This document shows positions 26,225 through 35,412 of a stretch of 64,000 bases of DNA, piece after piece; the stretch's first letter is position 1; each line of letters starts with the position of its first letter. Source of the DNA: CAVWCW01 sp963753615 (GTDB lineage Bacteria > Pseudomonadota > Gammaproteobacteria > Chromatiales > Chromatiaceae). The notes under the pieces were generated by a model. It saw only the letters and a list, made by a program, of their open reading frames with translations, ran no database searches and was not told where the DNA came from. The translations under genes and the position numbers were made by a program. The stretch lies in NCBI GenBank assembly GCA_963753615.1, contig CAVWCW010000007.1, positions 62,001 to 126,000 of the forward strand. The letters are read 5' to 3'.

Positions 26225-27943
26225 TTATTTGCGTTTGCGCGGCGGCATCAGGTCGGTGATGGTGCCCTCACCCATTTCGGCGGCAAAACACAAGGTCTCG
26301 GATAGGGTCGGGTGGGGATGGATGGTGAGCCCCATGTCTTCCACGTCCGCCCCCATCTCCAGCGCCAGCACCGCCTCGCCGATCAGTTCGCCGGCGCTCA
26401 CGCCGACGATACCGGCCCCCAGAATGCGCTTAGTCTCGGGGTCGAACAACAACTTGGTCAGGCCCTCGTCGCGTCCCACGCCCAGGGCCCGGCCGCTGGC
26501 GGCCCAGGGGAACATGCCCTTTTCGTAGGCGATACCCTGGGCCTTGGCCTCGGTCTCGGTGAGCCCCATCCAGGCCACCTCCGGATCCGTGTAGGCCACC
26601 GAGGGGATGGTCATGGGGTCGAACAAGGACGGCAGTCCCGCGATCACCTCGGCGGCGACCTTGGCCTCGTGGGTTGCCTTGTGGGCCAGCATGGGATTGC
26701 CGACCACATCGCCGATGGCAAAGATCTTGGGCACATTGGTGCGCTGGTGCTCGTCAACCGGAATGAAGCCGCGCTCGTCGACCTGTACCCCCGCTGCCTC
26801 GGCATTGATCGACTTGCCGTTGGGACGCCGCCCCACGGCAACCAGTACGCGATCGTAGACCTCGGATTCCGGCACCCCTTTGCCCTCGAAGGAGACCTTC
26901 AGGCCCTGCTTCTGGGCCTTGATCTCGGTCACTTTCGCGCCGAGCCAGATGCGGTTGACGAATTTCTTGAGCCGCTTTTCCAGGGGCCTCACCAGATCCC
27001 GGTCGCAGCCGGGGATCAGCCCGTCCTGCAGTTCCACGATGTCGATTCGGCTGCCCAGGGTCGCGTAGACGGTGGCCATTTCCAGGCCAATGATGCCGCC
27101 GCCGATCACCAGCATGCGCTTGGGAATATCGGCCAGTTGCAAGGCGCCGGTGGAATCGATCAGACGCGGATCCTGGTTGGGGAAGCCGGGGATCTGCACC
27201 GGGCTGGAACCGCAGGCGATAATGGCATGCTCGAATTCGATGCTGAGCGGCCCCTCAGGGGTGTCGACGCCGATCCGATTCGGCCCCTCGAAGCGGCCCA
27301 ACCCCTGGACCACCTGTACCTTGCGCTGCTTGGCCAATGCACCGAGGCCCCCGGTGAGCTTCTTCACCACCTTGTCCTTGCCGGCGCGCAGCTTGTCCAG
27401 GTCGAGCTTTGGCGGCCCGAAGCTGATACCCATGTGCTCGAGCTCTGCCGCTTCGTTGATCACGTCGGCTGCATGCAGCAAGGCCTTGGAGGGAATGCAG
27501 CCCACGTTTAGGCAGACACCGCCGAGGTCCGGATAGCGCTCAATCAGAACCGTCTTCTTGCCCAGGTCGGCAGCGCGGAAGGCAGCGGTATACCCGCCGG
27601 GGCCGGCGCCGAGCACCACCACCTCGGCGAACAGCCCGGCCGGCGCCTTGTCCGGCTTGGCCTTGGGCGCAGTTTCCGGGGGCGGCGCCTCGGCTTCGGC
27701 ACCGGTAGGTTCCAAGCTGAGGATCGCTCCGCCCTTGGAGACCTTGTCGCCCACCTTGACCGCCAGCGCGACTACCTTGCCGGCCTGGGGTGCCGGGATT
27801 TCCATCGTCGCCTTGTCGCTCTCCAGGGTGATGATGGACTGCTCGGCCTGCACCTGATCGCCCACCGATACCAACACCTCGATAATGTCCACGGCATCGA
27901 AATCGCCGATGTCGGGCAGGGTTACCTCAACCGGATTGCTCAT
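26225..27943 (-). CDS. lpdA: Dihydrolipoyl dehydrogenase (E3) with N-terminal lipoyl domain
   Basis: From ATG 27943 the protein has 572 aa. It begins with a lipoyl domain (Lys44 in ESDKATMEIP) and an Ala/Pro linker (75-100). The flavoprotein part follows with GAGPGGYTAAF, the redox disulfide CLNVGC (Cys142, Cys147) and the C-terminal dimerisation domain with IHPHPT. It re-oxidises the lipoyl arms of the E2 subunit using FAD and NAD. ATG 27943 was preferred to 27949 because GAGGA is properly spaced from it. E3 enzymes with their own lipoyl domain occur in several beta- and gammaproteobacterial operons of this order. Confidence 0.93.
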   Translation of the reverse strand: MSNPVEVTLPDIGDFDAVDIIEVLVSVGDQVQAEQSIITLESDKATMEIPAPQAGKVVALAVKVGDKVSKGGAILSLEPTGAEAEAPPPETAPKAKPDKAPAGLFAEVVVLGAGPGGYTAAFRAADLGKKTVLIERYPDLGGVCLNVGCIPSKALLHAADVINEAAELEHMGISFGPPKLDLDKLRAGKDKVVKKLTGGLGALAKQRKVQVVQGLGRFEGPNRIGVDTPEGPLSIEFEHAIIACGSSPVQIPGFPNQDPRLIDSTGALQLADIPKRMLVIGGGIIGLEMATVYATLGSRIDIVELQDGLIPGCDRDLVRPLEKRLKKFVNRIWLGAKVTEIKAQKQGLKVSFEGKGVPESEVYDRVLVAVGRRPNGKSINAEAAGVQVDERGFIPVDEHQRTNVPKIFAIGDVVGNPMLAHKATHEAKVAAEVIAGLPSLFDPMTIPSVAYTDPEVAWMGLTETEAKAQGIAYEKGMFPWAASGRALGVGRDEGLTKLLFDPETKRILGAGIVGVSAGELIGEAVLALEMGADVEDMGLTIHPHPTLSETLCFAAEMGEGTITDLMPPRKRK

Positions 27944-28032
27944 GCTCATTCCTCATAGAGGGCAAACGGAATAGGGATGCGGCTCGCTCTCTCCCGGGCC
28001 TCGCGGCCCCGCGGGGCCGCGCCTTGTAGTAA

Positions 28033-29712
28033 TTACAGTAGCAGACGCCGGATATCGGACAGGAGAGCACTCAGAAAACTGATAAAGCGTGCCCCCTGGG
28101 CGCCGTCGATCACCCGGTGGTCATAGGACAAGGACAGAGGCAACATCAGCCGCGGCTGGAAGGCGCTGCCGTCCCAGACCGGCTTCATGGCCGAGCGGGA
28201 CACCCCCAGGATCGCCACTTCAGGGGCGTTGACGATGGGAGTAAAGGCGGTGCCCCCGATGCCCCCCAGACTCGAGATGGAGAAACAGCCGCCCTGCAGT
28301 TCCGCCGGCAGCAGCTTGCCGTCGCGGGCCCGGGCGCTGATATCGCCCAGCTCTTTGGCCAGTTCCAGCACGCCCTTCTTGTCCACATCGCGCAGCACCG
28401 GCACCATCAGGCCGTTGGGGGTATCCACCGCCACGCCGATATGGAAGTACTTCTTTAGCACCAGGCTCTCGCCGTCTCCGGCCAAGGAGCTGTTGAACTC
28501 TGGCATTTCCCGCAGCGCCGCCACGCAGGCTTTGAGCAGAAAAGGGAACAGGGTCATGCGCGCGCCCTGCTTGGCCGCGGGCTCCTTCTGCTGCTGGCGG
28601 AAGGCCTCCAACTCTGTGATATCGGCCTCATCGAACTGGGTGACATGCGGCACGCTCAGCCAACAGCGGTGCAGATGAGCGCCGCTGATCTTCTTGATCC
28701 GCCCCAGGGGCCGGGTCTCGATTTCTCCGAACTTGGAGAAATCCACCTCCGGCACGGCCGGCAAGGCCAGTACCCCAGCCGCGGCCGGCGCGGCCGGGAC
28801 CCCCTCGCTCAGGGCCTTTTTGACGAAGCCCTGGACGTCGTCCTTGACAATGCGCGCCTTGGGGCCGGAACCTGTGACCAGGTTGAGATCGACCCCGAGT
28901 TCGCGGGCGAGGCGCCGCACCGAAGGGCTGGCATGGGGCGTGCGGCCGGTGGCGATGGCCGCCATGTCGGCGGGCCGGGGCATCACCGGCGGCGCTCGGC
29001 GAGCCGTGTCGCCCGGCATCCGTTCCTCGACCCCGGGCTTGCTGGCAACCGCCGGCGCCTGGGGGGGTTCCAGTTCTTCCGCCGTCGGCTCCGGGGCCAC
29101 CGCGGCGGCGGCCGAAGGCTGCTCGTCGGCCGTCTCGAGAAGCAGAATCAGATCGCCCTGGTTGAGCTTGTCGCCGACCTTGGCCACCAGTTGCTTCACC
29201 ACCCCGGTATTCGGGGAGGGGATCTCCATCGTCGCCTTGTCGCTCTCCAGGGTGAGCAGGGAATCGTCGGTTTGCACCCGGTCGCCCACGGCCACCAGGA
29301 CCTCGATCACCGGCACCTCTCCGAAGTCGCCGATGTCCGGCAGCCGCACCTCCACCTCGCGCCTCGCGCCCCTCGCTGGCGGCGGCGCGCTGACGATCGG
29401 CGGCGACTCCACGGCCGGCGGGGCCTCGGGCGCGACCGCTGTAGCGGGTTCGGCGGGCGCCTCGCCGGGGCTCGCGGCCTCCAACTCGAGGATCGGATCA
29501 CCCTGGTTGAGCTTGTCGCCGACCTTGATCAGCAGCTGCCTGATCCGTCCGGCCTCAGGGGCAGGGATCTCCATGGTCGCCTTGTCGCTCTCCAAGGTGA
29601 TCAGGGAGTCGTCCTTGGCCACCGAGTCGCCCGGAGCCACCAGGATCTCGATCACCTCGACGCCGGAGAAGTCCCCGATATCCGGCAGCAGTACTTGTTT
29701 CAGTTTTCCCAC
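28033..29712 (-). CDS. aceF: Pyruvate dehydrogenase E2, dihydrolipoyllysine acetyltransferase
   Basis: The 559-aa E2 subunit has two lipoyl domains, each with the LESDKATMEIP lipoylation site (Lys at about 45 and 162), joined by Ala/Pro-rich linkers. A peripheral-subunit-binding domain follows (SPSVRRLARELGVDL, about 265-300), then the catalytic domain with the active-site block YDHRVIDGA near the C-terminus. It transfers acetyl from lipoyl to CoA and forms the core of the complex. It lies between aceE and lpdA. Confidence 0.93.
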   Translation of the reverse strand: MGKLKQVLLPDIGDFSGVEVIEILVAPGDSVAKDDSLITLESDKATMEIPAPEAGRIRQLLIKVGDKLNQGDPILELEAASPGEAPAEPATAVAPEAPPAVESPPIVSAPPPARGARREVEVRLPDIGDFGEVPVIEVLVAVGDRVQTDDSLLTLESDKATMEIPSPNTGVVKQLVAKVGDKLNQGDLILLLETADEQPSAAAAVAPEPTAEELEPPQAPAVASKPGVEERMPGDTARRAPPVMPRPADMAAIATGRTPHASPSVRRLARELGVDLNLVTGSGPKARIVKDDVQGFVKKALSEGVPAAPAAAGVLALPAVPEVDFSKFGEIETRPLGRIKKISGAHLHRCWLSVPHVTQFDEADITELEAFRQQQKEPAAKQGARMTLFPFLLKACVAALREMPEFNSSLAGDGESLVLKKYFHIGVAVDTPNGLMVPVLRDVDKKGVLELAKELGDISARARDGKLLPAELQGGCFSISSLGGIGGTAFTPIVNAPEVAILGVSRSAMKPVWDGSAFQPRLMLPLSLSYDHRVIDGAQGARFISFLSALLSDIRRLLL

Positions 29713-29769
29713 ACTTTGTCCTCCGGCATCCCGTCCCGCCCGGCGGCCGGCGGCATGCCCAATCTGAAC

Positions 29770-32425
29770 TCAAACCGTCACGGGGTTAGGCTTGTCCGGG
29801 TCGATCCTGTACTTGGCAATCGCCTTGCCGACCAGGGCGGCATCCACCACTCCGTCCTCGGCCAGGGCTTTGAGCGCCGCCAGCACCACATAGTAGCGGT
29901 TGACCTCGAAATGCTTGCGCAGTTGGCTGCGCATGTCGCTGCGGCCGAAGCCATCGGTGCCCAACACCCTGTAGCGGCGGTCGAGATAGGGCCGGATCTG
30001 GTCGGCGTAATTGCGGACGTAGTCGGTAGCGGCCACGATCGGCCCCTTGGTGTCGACCAGGGCGCTGCTGACATAGGGCACTCGGGAGTTCTCCTCCGGA
30101 TGCAGCATATTCCAGCGCTCGACGTCGATGCCGTCGCGCCGCAGTTCATTGAAACTGGTCACGCTCCAGACGTCGGCGGCGATCTTGAAGTCCCGCTCCA
30201 ACAGTTCGGCGGCGGCCAGCACCTCGCGCAGGATGGTGCCGCTGCCGAGCAACTGCACCCGCTGCTTGTGGCGACTGCCCTGACGACAGCGATAGATACC
30301 GCGCAGGATGCCCTCTTCCACCCCCTCCGGCATCGCCGGTTGGAGGTAGTTCTCGTTCATGGCGGTGATGTAGATAGAACACGCTCTCCTGCTGCTGGTA
30401 CATGCGGTAGAGGCCGTTCTGCACGATCACTGTCAGCTCATAGGCATAGGTCGGGTCGTAGGCCACGCAGTTGGGGATGGTGCCCGCCACCAGCAGGCTG
30501 TGGCCGTCCTGGTGCTGCAAGCCCTCGCCGGCCAAGGTGGTGCGGCCGGCTGTACCGCCGATCAGGAAACCCCGGGCCTGCATGTCGCCCGCTGCCCAGG
30601 CCAGGTCGCCGACGCGTTGGAAGCCGAACATCGAGTAGTAGATGTAGAACGGGATCATACTGACCCCGTGGTTGCTGTAGGCGGTGGCCGCGGCGATCCA
30701 GGACGACATGGCGCCGGCCTCGTTGATGCCCTCCTGCAGGATCTGGCCCTTCTGCTCCTCGCGGTAATACATCACCTGGTCGGCGTCCACAGGCTCGTAG
30801 AGCTGGCCCACGGAGGAGTAGATGCCGAGCTGTCGGAACATGCCCTCCATGCCGAAAGTGCGGGCCTCGTCGGGCACGATGGGCACCACGTAGCGGCCCA
30901 GGTTCTTGTCCCGGATCAGGGTGGTGAGCAAGCGCACGAAGGCCATGGTGGTGGACATCTCGCGCTCCCCGCTGCCTTCGAGTAGGGATTGGAAGAACGA
31001 CAATCCCGGCACCTCGAGCGGCGGCGCGTCGGTGCGCCGCTCGGGCAGGTAGCCGCCCAGTTCCTGGCGGCGCTGGTGCAGATACTGGATCTCGGGGCTG
31101 TCGGCGGCCGGCTTGTAGAACGGGGCGGAGCCGATGCGGTCGTCCGGGATCGGAATATTGAAGCGGTCACGGAAGGCCCGCAGGGCGGTTTCGCCCATTT
31201 TCTTCTGGGAGTGGGTGATGTTCATACCCTCGCCGGCCACCCCCATGCCGTAGCCCTTTACCGTCTTCGCCAGTATCACCGTGGGCTGGCCCTTGGCCTG
31301 CATGGCGGCGGCATAGGCGGCATAGACCTTGATCGGGTCATGGCCGCCGCGGTTGAGGCGCCAGATGTCCTCGTCGGTCATGGTGGCAACCATGTCGGCC
31401 AGTTCCGGGTACTTGCCGAAGAAGTGCTCCCGGGTATAGGCGCCGCCCTTGGCCTTGTAGGCCTGATAGTCGCCGTCCACGCACTCTTCCATGCGCTTGA
31501 CCAACAGGCCGTTCTTGTCGCGTGCCAGCAACGGGTCCCAGTAGCTGCCCCAAACCACCTTGATCACGTTCCAGCCGGAGCCGCGGAATACCGCCTCCAA
31601 TTCCTGGATGATCTTGCCGTTGCCGCGCACCGGGCCGTCCAGGCGCTGCAGATTGCAGTTGACCACGAACACCAGGTTATCCAGGCGCTCGCGGGCAGCC
31701 AGGGAAATGGCGCCCAGGGACTCTGGCTCATCCATTTCGCCATCGCCGCAGAAGGCCCAGACCTTGCGCCCGTCAGTATTGGAGATGCCGCGGTCGCGCA
31801 GGTAGCGCATGAAACGCGCCTGGTAGATGGCCATGAGCGGGCCCAGGCCCATGGACACGGTGGGGAACTGCCAAAAGCCCGGCATCAGCCAGGGGTGGGG
31901 GTAGGAGGACAGGCCTTCGCCGTCCACCTCTTGACGGAAATTGTAGAGCTGGTCCTCGTTGAGCCGGCCTTCCAGGTAGGCCCGGGCATAGATCCCGGGG
32001 GCCGAGTGACCCTGGAAGAACACCAAGTCGCCGCCTTGCCCCTCACCGGCGGCGCGGAAGAAATGGTTGAAGCCGATATCGAAGAGGGTGGCACTGGAGG
32101 CGAAGCTGGAGATGTGCCCGCCCAGTTCGCTGGAGATACGGTTGGCCTGTACCACCATGGCCATGGCGTTCCAGCGAATGAAGGAGCGGATGCGCCGCTC
32201 CATCGCCCGATCTCCGGGAAAGCGCTCTTGGCGGGTCACCGGGATCGTATTGAGGTAGGCGGTATTGGCGCTGTAGGGCAGGTAGGCTCCGGAGCGGCGG
32301 GCCTTGTCCACCAGGCGCTCCAGCAGATAGTGGGCGCGCTCTACGCCTTCATTTTCCAGTACCGCCTCCAGGGCATCGAGCCATTCCTGGGTTTCCTGGG
32401 GATCGATATCGGGTTTTGCTGCCAT
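29770..32425 (-). pseudogene. aceE: Pyruvate dehydrogenase E1 component, interrupted by a frameshift
   Basis: Two frames together give a full-length homodimeric E1 of about 885 aa. The first (32425 to about 30373) runs through the thiamine diphosphate site (FCGDGEMDEPESLG) and the central domain to YRMYQQQESVFY, then turns into unrelated sequence. The second frame resumes at once with YITAMNENYLQPAMPEGVEEGILRGIY and runs to the stop at 29770. TTC-TAT-C-TAC-ATC shows one extra base near 30373. E1 decarboxylates pyruvate. Without correction the product would lack most of the C-terminal domain. The rest of the operon is intact, so a sequencing error or very recent mutation is likely. Confidence 0.85.
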
Positions 32426-32602
32426 GGCAAATCTCTGGGATTGTGGTTCGGATTCGGCACCGACGCGGCCCCGGCCGCCTGCCGCGCGGAGACTTTTCGG
32501 GGGGAATTAGGTACGGGATTAAACTGGGTAGGGGCGGAAAATTCAAGTAAATCGTTTTTCCCGAGCGCCCTCACATCGGGGTTATCCCCCTGTTTATTAT
32601 AA

Positions 32603-32630
32603 ATAATCCCACGAGATTTCGGGTTGTCAA
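32603..32630 (-). promoter_or_regulatory. Sigma-70 promoter of the aceE-aceF-lpdA operon
   Basis: TTGACA (32625-32630) and GATTAT (32603-32608), separated by 16 bases, lie about 180 bases before the aceE start. The remaining leader (32426-32600) contains no gene; GTTATCCCCC/GGGGTTATC-like symmetry around 32578-32590 could be an operator. Confidence 0.5.
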
Positions 32631-32668
32631 ATAAGCCGGCCGAGGCCATTCAAAAGCCCGAAACGCAA

Positions 32669-32701
32669 CAGGGCGCCCCGAGCCGAGCCCGGGCGCCCTG
32701 T
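32669..32701 (-). terminator. Hairpin terminator after the Gln/Ala-rich exported protein gene
   Basis: ACAGGGCGCCC and GGGCGCCCTGT form an 11-bp perfect stem (outer ends 32669 and 32701) after the stop at 32720. On the minus strand only a modest T-rich stretch (CTTTTGAA) follows. Confidence 0.45.
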
Positions 32702-32719
32702 CGAGGGCAAATTGCGCGA

Positions 32720-33763
32720 TCAGATCTCTCGGTAGTTGTTGCGCTCCATGATCGCGGCGCGACGCTGTTTGTGCTGCTCGATGCGGGCCTGGCGTTGCTC
32801 TTCCCGCTGCTTGCGCAGTTCCTCGTAGCGGGCCCGGCGCTCTTCGCTGCGCTGACTGGCGCAACCCGGGGCTTGTTCCCCGAACGGCGAGCTGGCCATG
32901 TCGATCGGTGGTATCGGGCTGTCCCCGTGGGGATTGTCCATGTCATTGCCGAAGGGATCCGGGAACGGCATGGAGAAAGGGTCCGCATAAGCGACTTCCG
33001 GCTCGAAGCCGGCCGGCCGCAGCGGCAGCTGGGTCATCTGCTCGGCGTAGGCCTGCATCTGCTGTTGAACCGCCGCCTGCTGCTCGGCCATCGCCTGGTG
33101 CCAAGCCTGGGCCTGTTCCAGAGCATTGGTGTGGACCGCCTCCTGCTGCTCCGCGAAGCTCTGGGCCTGCTCCTGAGCTGCCGCCTGCTGGGCCGCATAG
33201 GCCTGCTGAGCCGCTTCCGCCTGCTGCTGCAGCTGGGCCTGCTGGTCGGCCATCGCCTGCTGCCAGGCTTCCGCCTGCTGCTGAGCATAGGCCTGAGCCT
33301 GCTCCTGGGCCGCCGCCTGCTGCTGAGCATAGGCCTGCTGGGCCGCTTCGGCCTGTTGCTGCATCTGGGCCTGCTGCTGGGCCATTGCCTGCTGCCAGGC
33401 CTCGGCCTGCTGCTGTGCCAGGGCTTGCTGTTGGGCTATCGCTTGTTGCACCGCCTCCGGCTGTTGGGCGACGCCGAACTCGGAGGGCGCGGCCGGGTAA
33501 TTAAAACTCGGTGCCGCGAAGCCAGGATAATCGAAACTCGGGTAGTCACCACCGAAAGCCGGCATCTCGTAAGCCCGGCTGGCCTCGCGGAATCGCTCGT
33601 GTGCGGCGCTGCGGCGGGCATTGTAATCCGCACGCTGGTTGCGCTGAGCGCTGCGTTCCTGGTCGCTGCAACCCACACTCGGGCCGCTCCCCCAAGCCGC
33701 GGCGGAGGCCGACATCGCACTCAGAGCCAAGGCAACAGCAACCGTAATTATCTTTTCGTGCAT
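32720..33763 (-). CDS. Exported Gln/Ala-rich repeat protein, candidate sulfur globule (SgpD-like) protein
   Basis: From ATG 33763 (AAGGA before it) the 347-aa product has a signal peptide (IITVAVALALSAMSASAAA). A Tyr/Pro/Phe-rich part follows (MPAFGGDYPSFDYPGF), then a long Gln/Ala coiled-coil region with a 44-residue unit present twice in tandem (nucleotides 33275-33406 and 33143-33274) and a weaker third copy. The C-terminus is Arg/Glu-rich. It lies 100 bp downstream of a sulfur globule protein gene. A coiled-coil protein named SgpD is a major globule component in Allochromatium; assignment to that group is from memory and context. It probably coats periplasmic sulfur globules. Confidence 0.65.
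   Translation of the reverse strand: MHEKIITVAVALALSAMSASAAAWGSGPSVGCSDQERSAQRNQRADYNARRSAAHERFREASRAYEMPAFGGDYPSFDYPGFAAPSFNYPAAPSEFGVAQQPEAVQQAIAQQQALAQQQAEAWQQAMAQQQAQMQQQAEAAQQAYAQQQAAAQEQAQAYAQQQAEAWQQAMADQQAQLQQQAEAAQQAYAAQQAAAQEQAQSFAEQQEAVHTNALEQAQAWHQAMAEQQAAVQQQMQAYAEQMTQLPLRPAGFEPEVAYADPFSMPFPDPFGNDMDNPHGDSPIPPIDMASSPFGEQAPGCASQRSEERRARYEELRKQREEQRQARIEQHKQRRAAIMERNNYREI
33143..33406 (-). repeat. Tandem 132-bp repeat inside the Gln/Ala-rich protein gene
   Basis: Two adjacent copies of a 132-bp unit (33275-33406 and 33143-33274) each encode 44 residues starting AEAWQQAMA. They differ at a few residues only, and a degenerate partial third copy follows. This points to growth of the coiled-coil region by duplication. 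Confidence 0.8.
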
Positions 33764-33863
33764 GATTGTATTTCCTTCAGAAGTGATCAGGAGGGTCGAG
33801 GCAGCGATCACCGCGGACCGCAAATTGAGCTTCACGTCCCTGTGCGGAGGAGCCGGTGGATCC

Positions 33864-34178
33864 TTACTTGCTTTCGGCGGCGGCCGGAGCCTGGGGGATC
33901 ACAGGCGCGGCATAGGGATAGCCGCCATAGGGATGGCCGCCATAGCCATAAGGGCCGCCCCACCAGGGGCCGTAGTAGTCGTAGTAACGGTTGCGGCCCC
34001 AACCGCGGCCGCCGCCGCTCATCGACATGCTGAAATCGCCCCAGCCATCACCGAACCAGTCATCGCCCCAGCCGCTGGAACCCGGCCAACCACCCCAGGG
34101 ACCACCCCACCAGGCAGAAGCAGAGGCGGAAGCACCGAGCAGCGCGGCGAGAGTGACCGTTTTGACGATCTTGTTCAT
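33864..34178 (-). CDS. Sulfur globule protein (CV1/CV2 type)
   Basis: The 104-aa product has a signal peptide (MNKIVKTVTLAALLGASASASA) followed at once by WWGGPWGGWPG and further Gly/Trp/Tyr-rich repeats (YYDYYGPWWGGPYGYGGHPYGG). Such signal-peptide-bearing Gly/aromatic proteins are the structural envelope proteins of periplasmic sulfur globules in Chromatiaceae (SgpA, SgpB, SgpC). I cannot say which paralogue this is. ATG 34178 has GGAG close upstream; an earlier ATG at 34205 was rejected because it would displace the signal peptide. It is followed by the Gln/Ala-rich exported protein in the same direction. Confidence 0.82.
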   Translation of the reverse strand: MNKIVKTVTLAALLGASASASAWWGGPWGGWPGSSGWGDDWFGDGWGDFSMSMSGGGRGWGRNRYYDYYGPWWGGPYGYGGHPYGGYPYAAPVIPQAPAAAESK

Positions 34179-34335
34179 TCTCCAACTCCTCGTTAGCATG
34201 GACATTGAATACAGCCTTAAGCTTTACGCTTCGAGCGGGGGTGCAAGCCGGCTTCAGCAGAGAAGTATATTATCATTTTCTGAATATTGGAATATAAATT
34301 CTTTAGCGCGCGCTGACCCGTAATAATCGATCTCT
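34179..34335. promoter_or_regulatory. AT-rich divergent promoter region between sgp gene and pyrC
   Basis: The segment 34261-34325 is strikingly AT-rich. On the minus strand it holds TAATAT-like -10 elements (GATAATATAC), suitable for strong expression of the globule protein. pyrC has no clear ribosome binding site. Exact boxes cannot be fixed. Confidence 0.4.
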
Positions 34336-35382
34336 ATGAAAACCCTGACCCTTACCCGCCCCGACGACTGGCACCTGCACCTGCGCGATGGGGCCGCCCT
34401 GGATACCGTGGTGCCGCACAGCGCCGAGCGCTTCGCCCGGGCTATCGTGATGCCCAACCTGCAGCCGCCGGTGACCAGCGTGGAACAAGCCCTGGCCTAC
34501 CGCGAGCGTATCCTGGCGGCGGTACCCCGCGGGGCCTCATTCCAGCCCTTGATGACCCTGTATCTGACAGACCGTACCGAGCCAGCAGAAATACGCCGTG
34601 CCCGCGACAGCGGCCTGGTGCATGCTGCCAAGCTCTATCCGGCCGGGGCCACCACAAATTCGGATTCCGGGGTGACCGATCTGGCCAAAATCGAGGAGGT
34701 GCTGGCGGCAATGCAGGAATACGAGTTGCCACTGCTTGTGCACGCGGAGGTGACCGACCCCGAGATCGATATCTTCGACCGCGAGGCAATGTTCATCGAG
34801 CGCCATTTGCGCGAACTAGTGGCGCGCTTTCCCGCTCTGCGCCTGGTGTTCGAGCACGTGACCACCCGCGAAGCCGTGGAGTTCGTGCGCGAGGCCCCGC
34901 CCCAAGTGGCGGCGACCATCACCGCCCACCACCTGCTCTACAGCCGCAATGCCATGCTGGCCGGCGGCATCCGTCCTCACTTCTACTGCCTGCCGATCCT
35001 GAAGCGCGAGGCCCACATGAAGGCGCTGATCGAGGCGGCCACCAGCGGCAACCCCAAGTTCTTCCTCGGCACCGACAGCGCGCCGCACCCCCAGGGAGCC
35101 AAGGAGAGCCCCTGCGGCTGCGCCGGCTGTTACACTGCCTTTGCCGCCCTCGAACTATACGCCGAGGCCTTCGACCGGGCCGGAGCCCTGGACCGGCTGG
35201 AGGGCTTTGCCAGTTTCTTCGGCGCCGACTTCTATCGTCTGCCGCGCAACGGCGAACAGATACGTTTGGAGAACAGGGAATGGCAGGCGCCCGGGGATTT
35301 CGCCTTCGGCGACGGGCGCCTGGTGCCGCTGCAGGCCGGGGAGACGATCCGGTGGCGGCTGGTGGAGCAATCCAACCACTGA
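34336..35382 (+). CDS. pyrC: Dihydroorotase (class II)
   Basis: The 348-aa protein has the class II dihydroorotase length. It contains the metal-binding HLH (His13, His15), the lysine that is carboxylated to bridge the two zincs (KLYPAG, Lys99), HAEV, FEHVTT and GTDSAPH. The enzyme cyclises N-carbamoyl-aspartate to dihydroorotate in pyrimidine synthesis. It is convergent with mlaA, 30 bp apart, and divergent from the sulfur globule gene. Confidence 0.95.
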   Translation: MKTLTLTRPDDWHLHLRDGAALDTVVPHSAERFARAIVMPNLQPPVTSVEQALAYRERILAAVPRGASFQPLMTLYLTDRTEPAEIRRARDSGLVHAAKLYPAGATTNSDSGVTDLAKIEEVLAAMQEYELPLLVHAEVTDPEIDIFDREAMFIERHLRELVARFPALRLVFEHVTTREAVEFVREAPPQVAATITAHHLLYSRNAMLAGGIRPHFYCLPILKREAHMKALIEAATSGNPKFFLGTDSAPHPQGAKESPCGCAGCYTAFAALELYAEAFDRAGALDRLEGFASFFGADFYRLPRNGEQIRLENREWQAPGDFAFGDGRLVPLQAGETIRWRLVEQSNH

Positions 35383-35412
35383 CCGCCGAAAAATTCTGGA
35401 CTGAACCCCTCC

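Noticed and set aside
28645..32602. Long plus-strand frames opposite aceF and aceE
   Set aside because: They are antisense to conserved pyruvate dehydrogenase genes, rich in His/Arg/Gly and without start signals.
33143..33406. CRISPR-like repeat array
   Set aside because: The repeats are in-frame 132-bp coding units without spacers, inside a Gln/Ala-rich protein gene.
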